DNA of 64,000 nt from Agromyces sp. ISL-38. Lineage in GTDB: Bacteria > Actinomycetota > Actinomycetes > Actinomycetales > Microbacteriaceae. The position numbers and the translations under genes are program-made. Numbering within the stretch: position 1 is the stretch's first letter; each line of letters begins with the position of its first letter. A model generated the notes under the pieces. The model was not told the DNA's origin and made no database searches. It worked only from the letters and a program-made list of their open reading frames with translations. The DNA is taken from assembly GCF_018613935.1 (NCBI RefSeq), contig NZ_JAGGPF010000011.1, positions 1 through 64,000 of the forward strand, in the 5' to 3' direction. Below are positions 7,081-15,284 of the stretch, piece after piece.

Positions 7081-8930
7081 TGAGCACACAATCGGCCCGA
7101 CCCGGCCTCCGGTACGCGACCTCATCTACGTTCATTGCCCTGGGACTGACATGGAGCGCAGGCCCCATCGTCGTGCCGATAATCATGGTGGTCAAGGTGG
7201 TGCAAGGTCTGATACCAGCTTCGCTCGCTTGGTCCATGAAGCTGTTGCTCGACAACATTCAATTGGGGACGGTACAGCCAGGCGAGATCACCTTGCTCGT
7301 ACTCGTGATCGGCTTTCTCGGATTGGCGGCCGCTGTCGCCCCACCACTGACCACGTACCTTGAGGCTCGATTGGTTCGTCTCGTCGGTCTTCGAGTTCAC
7401 GACGACTTATATCGAACGGTCAACGGGTTCGATGGTATTTCACATTTCGAAAGCCCACCATTCTTGGATCGACTGCGTCTCGCCAGCAATGTCGCCTCGA
7501 CCGCTCCTCATGCCGTTTTCTCATCTTTGTTCAGCATCGTTCAGAGTGTGGTGAGCCTTGTGAGTCTCGCCGCTGTGCTGCTGACCATTAGCCCGCTTAT
7601 CTTGAGCATCATTGTCCTGGCCGCAGTCCCCGCATTTATTATCCAGATACGGATCAGCAGACAACAAGCGAAAATGATGTGGGCGATGACTCCAGGAAGC
7701 CGCCGAAGGATGTTCTATCAGATGCTGATGCTCGACCTTTCGGCGGTCAAGGAAATCCGACTCTTCGGTCTTGGAGACTTCTTTGCTTCGCGTATGCGCC
7801 AGGAGACGGTCGACATCAACGCGATTGACGAATCGATCGACCGCAAGACCCTCGTGGGTCAGCTTCCATTGGCTGCGCTAAGCGCCATTGTTACGGCCGT
7901 CGGACTTATCTGGATCACCACTGAAGCATTACAGGGCCACTTCCTCGCCGGCGACGTATCGGCCTTCATCGCGTCGGCGGCAAGCGTGCAGGGGGTAATC
8001 GCAGCCCTCGTGGCGGCGTCCGGACAGTACCACCAGGCGATATCGATGCTCCGCCACTACTTGGACGTCCTGCAGACCGGCTCCGATTTGATCTCTACAC
8101 CGTCTCCGCAGCAGGTCCCGAGCCTCGCGCAAGGCATCGAATTCAGAGATGTATGGTTCCGTTACGGTGAATCAGAGCCGTGGGTCTTGCGAGGGGTCTC
8201 CTTCGACATCGCGGCTGGGACTACAGCTGCGCTTGTCGGCCTTAACGGAGCGGGCAAGAGCACGCTTGTGAAACTGCTGTGCCGCTTCTATGACCCGGCG
8301 CGTGGGTCCATCACCTGGGATGGCATCGACCTGCAGCAACTAAAGTTGTCCGAGCTACGGGATCGAATGTCAGTAGTGTTCCAGGACTACATGCCATACG
8401 ACCTGACTGCAGCTGAGAACATCGGAATCGGAGACCTGAGAGGCATCGATGATCAGGTACGGATCCAGTCCGCTGCCGAGCAGGCAGGTATACATGAGAA
8501 GATAAGCAGCTTGGATCGGGGCTATCGATCGATGCTTTCGCGAACGTTCTTCGCGGGCGAGGATAATGATGATCCCGCTATCGGTGTTTCATTGTCCGGT
8601 GGTCAATGGCAGCGCATCGCCCTGGCCCGTGCGTTGATGCGATCCGGGCGTGATGTTCTCATCCTTGATGAACCAAGTGCCGGACTGGACGCTGCTGCCG
8701 AGCAGGCGGTGCATGAACGTCTTCAACAACGCCGCGAGTCTACAACGAGTCTCTTGATCTCGCATCGTCTGGGTGCGGTCCGCCACGCCGACAAAATTTT
8801 GGTGCTGGAGGACGGCAAGGTGATCGAAGTTGGGACTCACGGCGAGCTCATGCTGCTTGGTGGTAAATATGCACGACTGTTCACCATTCAAGCCGCGAAC
8901 TACATCGACGCAGAGAACGTTAGCCCGTGA
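7080..8930 (+). CDS. ABC exporter half-transporter (fused TM and ATPase)
   Basis: ATG 7080 overlaps the preceding stop and gives 616 residues. The N-terminal half has about six membrane spans in the type IV exporter arrangement; the C-terminal half carries Walker [11 protein letters not shown], signature LSGGQWQR, Walker [13 protein letters not shown] and H-loop ISHR. There is no N-terminal C39 peptidase domain, so unlike SunT or LagD this exporter cannot remove a double-glycine leader, in agreement with the ALA-type leaders and the separate signal peptidase. It is probably the peptide exporter or a self-protection pump, working as a homodimer. This is the last gene of the cluster before the IS21 remnant. 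Confidence 0.85.
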   Translation: MSTQSARPGLRYATSSTFIALGLTWSAGPIVVPIIMVVKVVQGLIPASLAWSMKLLLDNIQLGTVQPGEITLLVLVIGFLGLAAAVAPPLTTYLEARLVRLVGLRVHDDLYRTVNGFDGISHFESPPFLDRLRLASNVASTAPHAVFSSLFSIVQSVVSLVSLAAVLLTISPLILSIIVLAAVPAFIIQIRISRQQAKMMWAMTPGSRRRMFYQMLMLDLSAVKEIRLFGLGDFFASRMRQETVDINAIDESIDRKTLVGQLPLAALSAIVTAVGLIWITTEALQGHFLAGDVSAFIASAASVQGVIAALVAASGQYHQAISMLRHYLDVLQTGSDLISTPSPQQVPSLAQGIEFRDVWFRYGESEPWVLRGVSFDIAAGTTAALVGLNGAGKSTLVKLLCRFYDPARGSITWDGIDLQQLKLSELRDRMSVVFQDYMPYDLTAAENIGIGDLRGIDDQVRIQSAAEQAGIHEKISSLDRGYRSMLSRTFFAGEDNDDPAIGVSLSGGQWQRIALARALMRSGRDVLILDEPSAGLDAAAEQAVHERLQQRRESTTSLLISHRLGAVRHADKILVLEDGKVIEVGTHGELMLLGGKYARLFTIQAANYIDAENVSP

Positions 8931-8949
8931 TCGTCATTGGCAAACAGCT

Positions 8950-9165
8950 CAAAGACGGTAGAGATGCTTGTTTGGCTGCCGAGTACGCAGCGCGCAGCCC
9001 GCGCGCAGTTTCGACGTGGGCTGGGTCGGCGATCACGGCCCGCGACGCCCAGCAGCGTTCGTGGTCGGCGACCGTGCGGCCCTCGCACACGACGATCACC
9101 CGGCCAAGCGTGGCCGTCACGGCCACGAGCCGGCCGATCACCCGCGGATCGACGGAGTAGTCGTT
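8950..9165 (-). pseudogene. IS21-family IstA transposase, C-terminal fragment
   Basis: Read on the minus strand this stretch gives NDYSVDPRVIGRLVAV, then VCEGRTVADHERCWA and DPAHVETARGLR, which are hallmarks of the C terminus of IS21-family IstA. Everything upstream of NDYSV is missing. It abuts an IstB fragment on the opposite strand at about 9165, whereas in an intact IS21 element istA and istB are co-directional, so the copy has been rearranged and is not functional. Confidence 0.7.
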
Positions 9166-9627
9166 GGGATCCGCCGCGGCGACCCGCTCTGCCTGATCGG
9201 CGACTCCGGCACCGGCAAGTCCCACCTGTTGATCGGGCTCGGCACCGCCGCCGCCGAACGCGGGTACCGGGTCAAGTTCACGTTGGCGACCAAGCTCGTC
9301 AACGAGCTCGTCGAAGCCGCCGACGAGAAACAACTCGCGCGCACCATCGCCCGCTACGGCCGCGTCGACCTGCTCTGCATCGACGAACTCGGCTACATGG
9401 AACTCGACCGCCGCGGCGCCGAACTCCTCTTCCAAGTCCTCACCGAACGCGAAGAGAAGGCGTCCGTCGCGATCGCATCGAACGAGTCCTTCAGCGGCTG
9501 GACCAAGACCTTCACCGACCCGCGCCTGTGCGCCGCGATCGTTGACCGTCTCACCTTCAACGGCATCATCATCGAAACCGGCACCACCTCCTACCGGCTC
9601 AACCACACCCGTAGCCGGCAACCATGA
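9166..9627 (+). pseudogene. IS21-family IstB helper ATPase, 5'-truncated remnant
   Basis: From about 9166 the frame reads GDPLCLIGDSGTGKSHLL (Walker A), LLCIDELGYME (Walker B) and SNESFSGWTKTFTDPRLCAA, typical of the IstB AAA+ helper of IS21 transposition, and ends at TGA 9625-9627. About 90 N-terminal residues of a normal IstB are absent; the sequence in front is the reverse complement of an IstA end. It marks transposition at the right edge of the peptide cluster. Confidence 0.8.
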
Positions 9628-9827
9628 CTGTGACGGCATGCCACCGATTAGTGACAACCGTCGTCGTCCCGGAACCCACCCAGCTCCCAAACCCGCGGCC
9701 GGTAGGCCGCTGTGGCCTACCGGGGATCACTACGAGTCGCACAGCACGTTCGCGACTGAAGCGCGGCTCTGGGATGGATTCAGCATCCAAACCTGTAGCC
9801 TGAACAGCAGCTGGAGGGAGCATTACA

Positions 9828-10154
9828 GTGGCGTTATTGCGGTCTGGTCGCGGCCGACGCAGGAGTGCCCTCGTGATGATTTCTTGCGCACTCATCGTCG
9901 TTGGCAGTGCAGCGGCAATCGCGGCACTCTACGTGATCACGAATCCCGCAGAGCTCGCGATAATGGTTGAGTGCTCCGGGCCAGCGGACGTCCGGTGCTC
10001 CGACAATTTCTTTTTCGGAGTCCGAGGCGGCCGTAACGCCCTCGCGACAGGCTTGGTCGTTGTCGCCCTCGTCCTTTGGTTCTGTTCTGGCGTCACAACT
10101 GCACTGGCGGCGCAGCAACCGCAATCGGTCGCCGCACCGCCAGCAGATGCATAG
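9828..10154 (+). CDS. Small two-span membrane protein, unknown function
   Basis: GTG 9828 follows a good ribosome site (GGAGGGA at 9813-9819) and gives 108 residues. There are two hydrophobic spans (about 15-40 and 73-95) around an extracytoplasmic loop with two cysteines (VECSGP and VRCSDN) and a Gly/Arg-rich segment. No family is recognised. It converges on the protease gene, with 9 bases between stops. Given its place between IS fragments and a tRNA gene it may be island cargo. Confidence 0.55.
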   Translation: MALLRSGRGRRRSALVMISCALIVVGSAAAIAALYVITNPAELAIMVECSGPADVRCSDNFFFGVRGGRNALATGLVVVALVLWFCSGVTTALAAQQPQSVAAPPADA

Positions 10155-10163
10155 CCGTCGTTG

Positions 10164-11486
10164 TCAGCCCCCGAGGAGATTCCAAGTGGGGTTGTTATCG
10201 AAGAAAGCCTTGATGTTCGCGATGTAGCCGACAACCGAGCATGAGCGGGCGCTCGTGTCACCGTTACACGGCTTCACATTGCTTCCACCTGTGTTGACGC
10301 CGGTAATTACGCCCATACCGAGTACACCGCCGTTCCAGCCCGCGACGACAGGACCGCCACTGTCACCCTTGCCAAATAGCGGGGAGTCGGTGGTCGAGTG
10401 CACCGTGATCAGGTTGTTGTAGCAGAGCGATTCCGGGAAGAAACACAACACGTCGCCGGTGGTTTGCACCTCCGCCAGACAGTTCAATCCGGAGTACGCG
10501 CCACTGGGGCAAATGATGTCGCCTGCAATGGGGTAGTAGCGCGCCTTCACTCCGAGCGAGGTTGAACTCGTGTACGAACCGGTGTACACGCGGCCCTGAA
10601 TCCCCGCACCGTTTTCCAGGCTCAAGCGCTTGAAGTCTGAACCGCCCGAGTTACCGTCCTGCATCGTCCCCAGCGCCCAGTTGTTACCGTTGGCCTGTCC
10701 CGACCTCCAAGCATCGCCGATTGCGCCGCAGTGATCGGCCGTGAGTATCGCGGTCTGATAGCCGCCCGTGATGGGAGCCACCACCGGGAACGCTGACGTA
10801 CATGAATAGCCGTTGGCTGGCTTGTAGATGCGTGCTCCGCCATAGAACGGCGACGAATCTCCCCAACGCCAACCGGTCGCCATCGCTGGATCCTCAGCGG
10901 TCGTCTCGACGACGACAGGAACGCCACCAGCCGACGCAAGCCCATCGACGTCTTGGGCCGCACGACGCTGCGTCGTGGATGATTCGGCGACAGACACGAC
11001 GAGCCCGCTGTTGTTCTCAGTTGTGCGGACAGAGACAACGTGAATTCCCGCGTCGACCGCCGACTGCGCCAGTTCTAGTGCCTGCGCTTCAAGCTCTCGG
11101 GCACTGTAGACGTCCTCGACGAATCGGTAGTTTTCACCGACAACCTCTCGGACGCTCTGCTCAATCTTGCTGGCCTCGCCTTCGAGGACATGGACGTCGA
11201 GCGTTCCAGTTGCCTGGTCCCAGGCGAGATCGTTGATGTGCTCGCCCTCGGGGCTCTCCACTAGCTTCTGAATCTCCATGCGCAGGTCGGAAGGAATTCC
11301 GCCAGTCTCAGGGAGAGGAGCATCTTCCCGTGAATCCTCAACTGGACGAGGGAGCGCAGGTGATGCTGCGCCCTCCACCCCGCTATTGAAGGCTTGCGCC
11401 GTTCCCGGCGCGGTTAGCACCAAGGCCACCAACGCGATGCCTGCAGCTGCGCCTACTCCAACTCTCCTACGAACTTTCGAACCCAA
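10164..11486 (-). CDS. Secreted chymotrypsin-fold serine protease with propeptide
   Basis: 440 residues from TTG 11486, supported by GAGAAGG eight bases upstream. A basic N terminus and hydrophobic core end in AQA (residue 32), a signal-peptidase site. A propeptide of about 170 residues follows, then a catalytic domain with His252 in TADHCG, Asp284 in GGSDFKRL and Ser376 in KGDSGGP, the full S1 triad in the right order. The arrangement resembles streptogrisin/alpha-lytic protease precursors, in which the propeptide acts as a folding chaperone and inhibitor. Six cysteines in the catalytic domain suggest disulfides. The product is a secreted endopeptidase; substrate preference cannot be judged. 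It is monocistronic, beside island remnants. Confidence 0.88.
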   Translation of the reverse strand: MGSKVRRRVGVGAAAGIALVALVLTAPGTAQAFNSGVEGAASPALPRPVEDSREDAPLPETGGIPSDLRMEIQKLVESPEGEHINDLAWDQATGTLDVHVLEGEASKIEQSVREVVGENYRFVEDVYSARELEAQALELAQSAVDAGIHVVSVRTTENNSGLVVSVAESSTTQRRAAQDVDGLASAGGVPVVVETTAEDPAMATGWRWGDSSPFYGGARIYKPANGYSCTSAFPVVAPITGGYQTAILTADHCGAIGDAWRSGQANGNNWALGTMQDGNSGGSDFKRLSLENGAGIQGRVYTGSYTSSTSLGVKARYYPIAGDIICPSGAYSGLNCLAEVQTTGDVLCFFPESLCYNNLITVHSTTDSPLFGKGDSGGPVVAGWNGGVLGMGVITGVNTGGSNVKPCNGDTSARSCSVVGYIANIKAFFDNNPTWNLLGG

Positions 11487-11944
11487 GACCCGTACCTTCT
11501 CTCTGTAGACCGAGATGCGACGGCAACCGAGTTTCGGTAGGCCGTTCCGTCAGACGGGCCAAAGCGTACGAGCGACTCCATCTCGGGGGATAGTCGGCAC
11601 ATAAGCGGACTTGCACCGAGCAGCCCGATCTGGGCCCGAGAGTTCGTCAGTAACCACGAGCCCGAGGCCCTTCCGGCACCACGAGCCGCCACACTCGAAC
11701 CGCATGGGGCGGTCGTCTCGGCAAGGCGGAGCGTGAATGCGTCCATCAGTTCTACGGACATCACTCCACCGGCCGACGATGACCGACTCAATCCCCGCGC
11801 AAGAGGTTCGAACGGCTGCCGCGATGACGCGGGCAACCCGACCAGCTGTGTAACGACGGCAGCCCTTCCCTATTCATCTTCATGGGCGCGAGCGCCACCA
11901 TGAACCTGCCCTGGTGGTCCTGATTCGGGCCGTCAGCTGGTCCC
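11487..11944. other. Gene-free stretch between protease and IS481 remnant
   Basis: About 460 bases with no convincing coding region. The only open frame on the minus strand (11453-11836) overlaps the protease start and has no ribosome site, domain or plausible composition. The segment near 11487-11530 should hold the protease promoter, but no clear -35/-10 pair is visible. Confidence 0.5.
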
Positions 11945-12163
11945 AAGTCAGGTTGACAGAGCCACTCGGGCGATGCGAACGGCAAGATCACCATCCGCTA
12001 CGCCGGGAAACTCCGCCACCTCGGCATCGGCCGCCGCCACCAAGGCAACCCGATCATCCTGCTCACCGCCGGCGACGAGACCATGATCATCGACCGGCAC
12101 ACCGGCGAGATCCTCGCCGAACACACCCTCAACCCCGACCGCGACTACCAACCCCGGAAATGA
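11945..12163 (+). pseudogene. IS481-like transposase, C-terminal fragment
   Basis: The frame ending at TGA 12161-12163 reads GKITIRYAGKLRHLGIGRRH, a loop with IILLTAGDETMIIDRHTGE, and closes with LTLNPDRDYQP-type residues (HTLNPDRDYQPRK). This matches the C terminus of IS481-family DDE transposases. The catalytic DDE core is absent, and frame-breaking sequence precedes base 11945. A hairpin and two copies of ATGTCCCGACACATC downstream (12201-12237) look like the end of the element. Confidence 0.7.
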
Positions 12164-12164
12164 A

Positions 12165-12192
12165 GAAACCCCCTCCCGAAGGAGAGGGTTTC
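12165..12192 (+). terminator. Hairpin after IS481 remnant
   Basis: GAAACCCCCTCC at 12165-12176 pairs, with one mismatch, with GGAGAGGGTTTC at 12181-12192 around a CGAA loop. It lies two bases after the transposase stop and ends in a short T-run, as expected for an intrinsic terminator carried by the insertion sequence. Confidence 0.6.
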
Positions 12193-12244
12193 TGTCACCT
12201 ATGTCCCGACACATCTGTAAACGATGTCCCGACACATCACAGGG

Positions 12245-12333
12245 CGGAGACGGCGGGATTTGAACCCGCGGTCCCCTTACGGGGACTCCACCTTAGCAGG
12301 GTGGTGCACTCGGCCGGACTATGCGACGTCTCC
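12245..12333 (-). tRNA. tRNA-Ser (anticodon GCT)
   Basis: On the minus strand, GGAGACG at the 5' end pairs with CGTCTCC at the 3' end; a D-arm, an anticodon stem CCACC/GGTGG around TGCTAAG with anticodon GCT, a long variable arm (GTCCCCGTAAGGGGAC) and a T-arm GCGGGTTCAAATCCCGC are all present. The long variable arm and anticodon give tRNA-Ser for AGC/AGU codons. The CCA end is not encoded. Its 3' end faces the accessory region, a common integration geometry for islands. Confidence 0.95.
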
Positions 12334-12411
12334 TCGTGAACGCTTGCGCGAACACGCGAGAGCCATCATAACCCGGCAGTACCCCTGATGACGATTCGGC
12401 CGATCACGACC

Positions 12412-13692
12412 CTACTGGTCGTCGAGGGTGCGGCCTGCCGAACAGCGCGCCTCGGCGGCGGTCTGGCCCGTCACGTCGCTCGGCAGCGCCTCGACGGGTG
12501 CCGCCGCCACGGGTGCGTCGGCCGGCGCCTCTTCGGCGGGCGCTTCAGCCGGGGGCGCGGCGACCGCGTTCGGGTCGCCCACCGAGGCGAAATCCGACTC
12601 GGCTGCAGCGGGGTCGAACGTCACAGGCAGGTCGTTCTGCAGCGCCGCGTTGACGAGCTCGGCCGAGCCCGTCGGGGCGACCGCGCCGCCCCCGTCGACG
12701 TACGCGGTGGGGTACTGGATGAACGCGATCTTGTTGAGGTCGGTGTCTTTCAGCGCCTTGGCGATGGAGATCAGGCGCGTGGGGTCCATGAGGCTGTCGG
12801 ACAGCTGCATGTTGGCGAGCGCGGCCTTCGCGATCGAGTAGAGCTTCCCTGGATCGGAGAGGGTGCCGCTCGACTGCATCGTGCGGGCGAGCGAGGAGAG
12901 GAACACCTGCTGGTTCGAGATGCGGGCCAGGTCGCTGCCATCGCCGACGCCATGGCGAGTACGAAGGAACTGCAGGGCTTCGACACCCTTGAGCGTGTGG
13001 ACACCGGGGTCGAGGAAGGTGCCGGTGTACTCGTCTTCGATCTTCTCGGCGACGCAGACATCGACGCCGCCGACCGCCTCGGAGAGCCCCGCGACGCCCA
13101 TGAACTGCACGATGCCCGCGAAGGGAATGGTCACCCCGGTGAGCTGCTCGACCGTCTTCACGACGCACGGCAAGCCGCCGTACGAGAGCACGGAGTTGAT
13201 CTTCACGTCGGACTGCTCGTAGAGCGTGTCGGCTGGGTCTTCGGGATCGGTGCACTCGGGCACGTCGACGAGCATGTCGCGGGGGAAGCTCACCACAGAG
13301 GCATTCGAGTGGTCTTCGGAGATGTGCATGAGCATCGTCACGTCGTTGAGGACCGCGGTCTCCTCGTCGGGGTCGCCGAAGGCCTCGCCCTGGCCCTGTC
13401 GGCTGTCGCTGCCCACGATGAGGATGTTCACGCCGCCTTCGTAGGAGCCGACATCGGGCACACCCTCGAGCACGGCTTCGTTGCCGAGCGTGATCGTGGG
13501 CTGCGCGGTGCTCGCGAGATCCCATGCGGCGTAGGCCGCGACTGCTGAACCGGAGACGAGAGTGACGGCGACGACGGAGCCGACGACCTTTGCGAGGGTC
13601 TTCCAGGCGTTGTGCCGCTTGAGCCGGCCGTGACGCGCGACGGCAGGACTCTTCGCTGCTCGTCGGGAGCTGTGTCGCAACTCTTCGTTCAC
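12412..13692 (-). CDS. LytR-CpsA-Psr (LCP) family cell-wall glycopolymer ligase 1
   Basis: 426 residues from GTG 13692, which has GAAAGGA just upstream; a longer frame would run into the adjacent tRNA. A basic cytoplasmic tail (RRAAKSPAVARHGRLKRHN) precedes one membrane span (about 37-60), then an extracytoplasmic LCP domain with the conserved NILIVGSDSR, SFPRDMLVDVP, KINSVLSYGG and RTRHGVGDGSDLARISNQQ segments, whose Arg and Asp residues bind polyprenyl pyrophosphate and metal. The C-terminal tail is Pro/Ala-rich. LCP enzymes transfer glycopolymers from lipid carriers to peptidoglycan. A paralogue about 63% alike by eye lies upstream at 13939-15225, and tRNA-Ser genes flank this copy on both sides. 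Confidence 0.9.
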   Translation of the reverse strand: MNEELRHSSRRAAKSPAVARHGRLKRHNAWKTLAKVVGSVVAVTLVSGSAVAAYAAWDLASTAQPTITLGNEAVLEGVPDVGSYEGGVNILIVGSDSRQGQGEAFGDPDEETAVLNDVTMLMHISEDHSNASVVSFPRDMLVDVPECTDPEDPADTLYEQSDVKINSVLSYGGLPCVVKTVEQLTGVTIPFAGIVQFMGVAGLSEAVGGVDVCVAEKIEDEYTGTFLDPGVHTLKGVEALQFLRTRHGVGDGSDLARISNQQVFLSSLARTMQSSGTLSDPGKLYSIAKAALANMQLSDSLMDPTRLISIAKALKDTDLNKIAFIQYPTAYVDGGGAVAPTGSAELVNAALQNDLPVTFDPAAAESDFASVGDPNAVAAPPAEAPAEEAPADAPVAAAPVEALPSDVTGQTAAEARCSAGRTLDDQ

Positions 13693-13719
13693 CGGTGTCC
13701 TTTCTCTCTCAGGTTCGCG

Positions 13720-13804
13720 CGGAGGGCGTGGGATTCGAACCCACGAGGCATTGCTGCCCACTGGTTTTCAAGACCAGCTCCATCGGCCGCTCGGACAGCC
13801 CTCC
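13720..13804 (-). tRNA. tRNA-Ser (anticodon TGA)
   Basis: On the minus strand the acceptor GGAGGGC pairs with GCCCTCC; the anticodon stem CTGGT/ACCAG encloses CTTGAAA with anticodon TGA; a long variable arm (GTGGGCAGCAATGCCTC) and T-arm GTGGGTTCGAATCCCAC follow. This reads UCA and related serine codons. It lies 28 bases upstream of the first LCP gene and may be cotranscribed with it. Confidence 0.95.
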
Positions 13805-13938
13805 TCGCCCGCACACTGCAGCACCGTCTCGATGACGGCACATCTACGTGCAGGCAGGCCCCGATTCTAGCCGACGCGCATTCCGACGAGCCTCTCAGTA
13901 CTAACTGGGAGGGTCCTGAAGTGGGCCGGATGCCGCGA

Positions 13939-15225
13939 TCAGCCCTCGTTGGCGTTGGAGCAGCGCACTTCCGCAGCGGTCTGGCCGGTGACGTCGCCGG
14001 GAAGGGCCTCCGGCGGTGCGCCGGCTTCGGCGTCGGGTTCAGCGGTGGCCTCGGGGGCGGGAAGATCCTGCACCGGCGGCGCGGTGGGATCTTCGACCGT
14101 GCCGAACTGCGCTCCGGCCGTAGCGTTCGGGTCGAACTGCACAGGCCGGTCGGCCTGCAGCGCCGCATTCACGATGGCGGCCGATTCCGAGGGCTCGACG
14201 GCCGCGAAATCCTCGGTGTACACCGTGGGGTACTGCACGAAGGCGACCTTCGACAGGTCGACGTCCTGCATCATCCGCGCGATCGCGACGAGCTGCGTGG
14301 GGTTCTGCAGTGCCGTCGACAGGGTCATGTTCGAGAGGACGGCCTTGGCGATCGAGTAGAGCTTCACCGGGTCGCCGAGCGTGCCCTCACTCTGGAGCGT
14401 GCGCATGAGCGACGCGAGGAACGTCTGCTGATTCGAGATGCGGCCGAGATCGCTGCCGTCGCCCACGCCGTGCCGCGATCGGAGGAACGCGAGCGCTTCC
14501 ATTCCCGAGATCGAATGCCTGCCCGCGTCGAGGTCGAGACCCGAGTACTCGTCGACGACCGGCTCGGCGAGGCACACCTCGACGCCGCCGACCGCCTCGG
14601 AGAGCGCCGCGACACCGTAGAACTCGACGATCCCGCCGACCAGGATCTGAACTCCGGTGAGCTGCGCCACCGTCTTGGCGACGCAACCAAGCCCGCCGTG
14701 CGAGAGCACGGTGTTGATCTTCACGCCCGACATCGCCGGGAGCGGGTCGCCCTCGGGGTTCTCGGGATCGGTGCACTCGGGCACCGGCACCACGAGGTCG
14801 CGCGGAAAGCTCACGACCTCGACATGCGAGTGGTCCTGCGAGATGTGCAGCAGCATCGTCACGTCGTTGAGCTCGGCCGACTCTTCTTCGGGATCGCCGA
14901 ACGCACCGTCGTCGGGCCGCTTGTCGCTGCCGACGAGAATGAAGTTGAGCCCGCCCTCCATCGCGCCGATGTCGGGCACACCCTCGAGGATCTCCTCGCC
15001 CTCGAGCTCGACCGACGGCTTCAGCGATCCCACGAGGTCGATCACGGCGAATGCCGCGACCGATCCGGCGCTCACAGCGAGCACTGCGATGGCGGATGCC
15101 GCGAGCTTCAGGTAGGCGCGCGTGGCATCGTGTCGCGACAACCGACCATGTCTCGCCATGCCGGCGGAATCGACGATCGAGACCTGCTCATCGACGATCG
15201 AGTCCTGCTCAGAGCCTGCGCTCAC
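13939..15225 (-). CDS. LytR-CpsA-Psr (LCP) family cell-wall glycopolymer ligase 2
   Basis: 428 residues from GTG 15225, preceded by a GGGGAGGGG ribosome site. It has the same architecture as its paralogue: a cytoplasmic tail with MARHGRLSRHD, one membrane span (about 43-65), an LCP domain with NFILVGSDKR, SFPRDLVVPVP, KINTVLSHGG and RSRHGVGDGSDLGRISNQQ, and an acidic Pro/Ala C-terminal region ending in DVTGQTAAEVRCS, almost the same end as copy 1. The shared tails and tandem position indicate a local duplication. The expected function is attachment of teichoic acid-like or other glycopolymers to peptidoglycan, partly redundant with copy 1. Confidence 0.9.
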   Translation of the reverse strand: MSAGSEQDSIVDEQVSIVDSAGMARHGRLSRHDATRAYLKLAASAIAVLAVSAGSVAAFAVIDLVGSLKPSVELEGEEILEGVPDIGAMEGGLNFILVGSDKRPDDGAFGDPEEESAELNDVTMLLHISQDHSHVEVVSFPRDLVVPVPECTDPENPEGDPLPAMSGVKINTVLSHGGLGCVAKTVAQLTGVQILVGGIVEFYGVAALSEAVGGVEVCLAEPVVDEYSGLDLDAGRHSISGMEALAFLRSRHGVGDGSDLGRISNQQTFLASLMRTLQSEGTLGDPVKLYSIAKAVLSNMTLSTALQNPTQLVAIARMMQDVDLSKVAFVQYPTVYTEDFAAVEPSESAAIVNAALQADRPVQFDPNATAGAQFGTVEDPTAPPVQDLPAPEATAEPDAEAGAPPEALPGDVTGQTAAEVRCSNANEG

Positions 15226-15284
15226 GGAACCCCTCCCCGAACTGGATCTTATCCGCGCAGAGCCGGAATCCCCCGGTGAATCCG

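Noticed and set aside
8968..9165. 5' extension of the IstB frame
   Set aside because: The plus-strand translation here has no IstB similarity; the minus strand reads as the C terminus of IstA, so the extension is not coding in this direction.
11453..11836. Open frame on the minus strand between the protease and the IS481 remnant
   Set aside because: It overlaps the protease start, has no ribosome site or recognisable domain, and a Ser/Arg-rich composition typical of chance frames in GC-rich DNA.
12245..12333. Direct-repeat attachment site for the island
   Set aside because: I looked for a second copy of the tRNA-Ser 3' end near the left island edge (300-700) and did not see one.
12388..13548. 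Long plus-strand open frame opposite the first LCP gene
   Set aside because: It is antisense to a clear LCP gene with conserved motifs; long antisense frames are expected at this GC content. The same holds for frames at 13612-15279, 15051-16229 and 16061-17776.
13720..13804. N-terminal extension of the first LCP protein reaching 13761
   Set aside because: The extension would be translated from the tRNA-Ser gene; GTG 13692 has a ribosome site and gives the usual basic tail.
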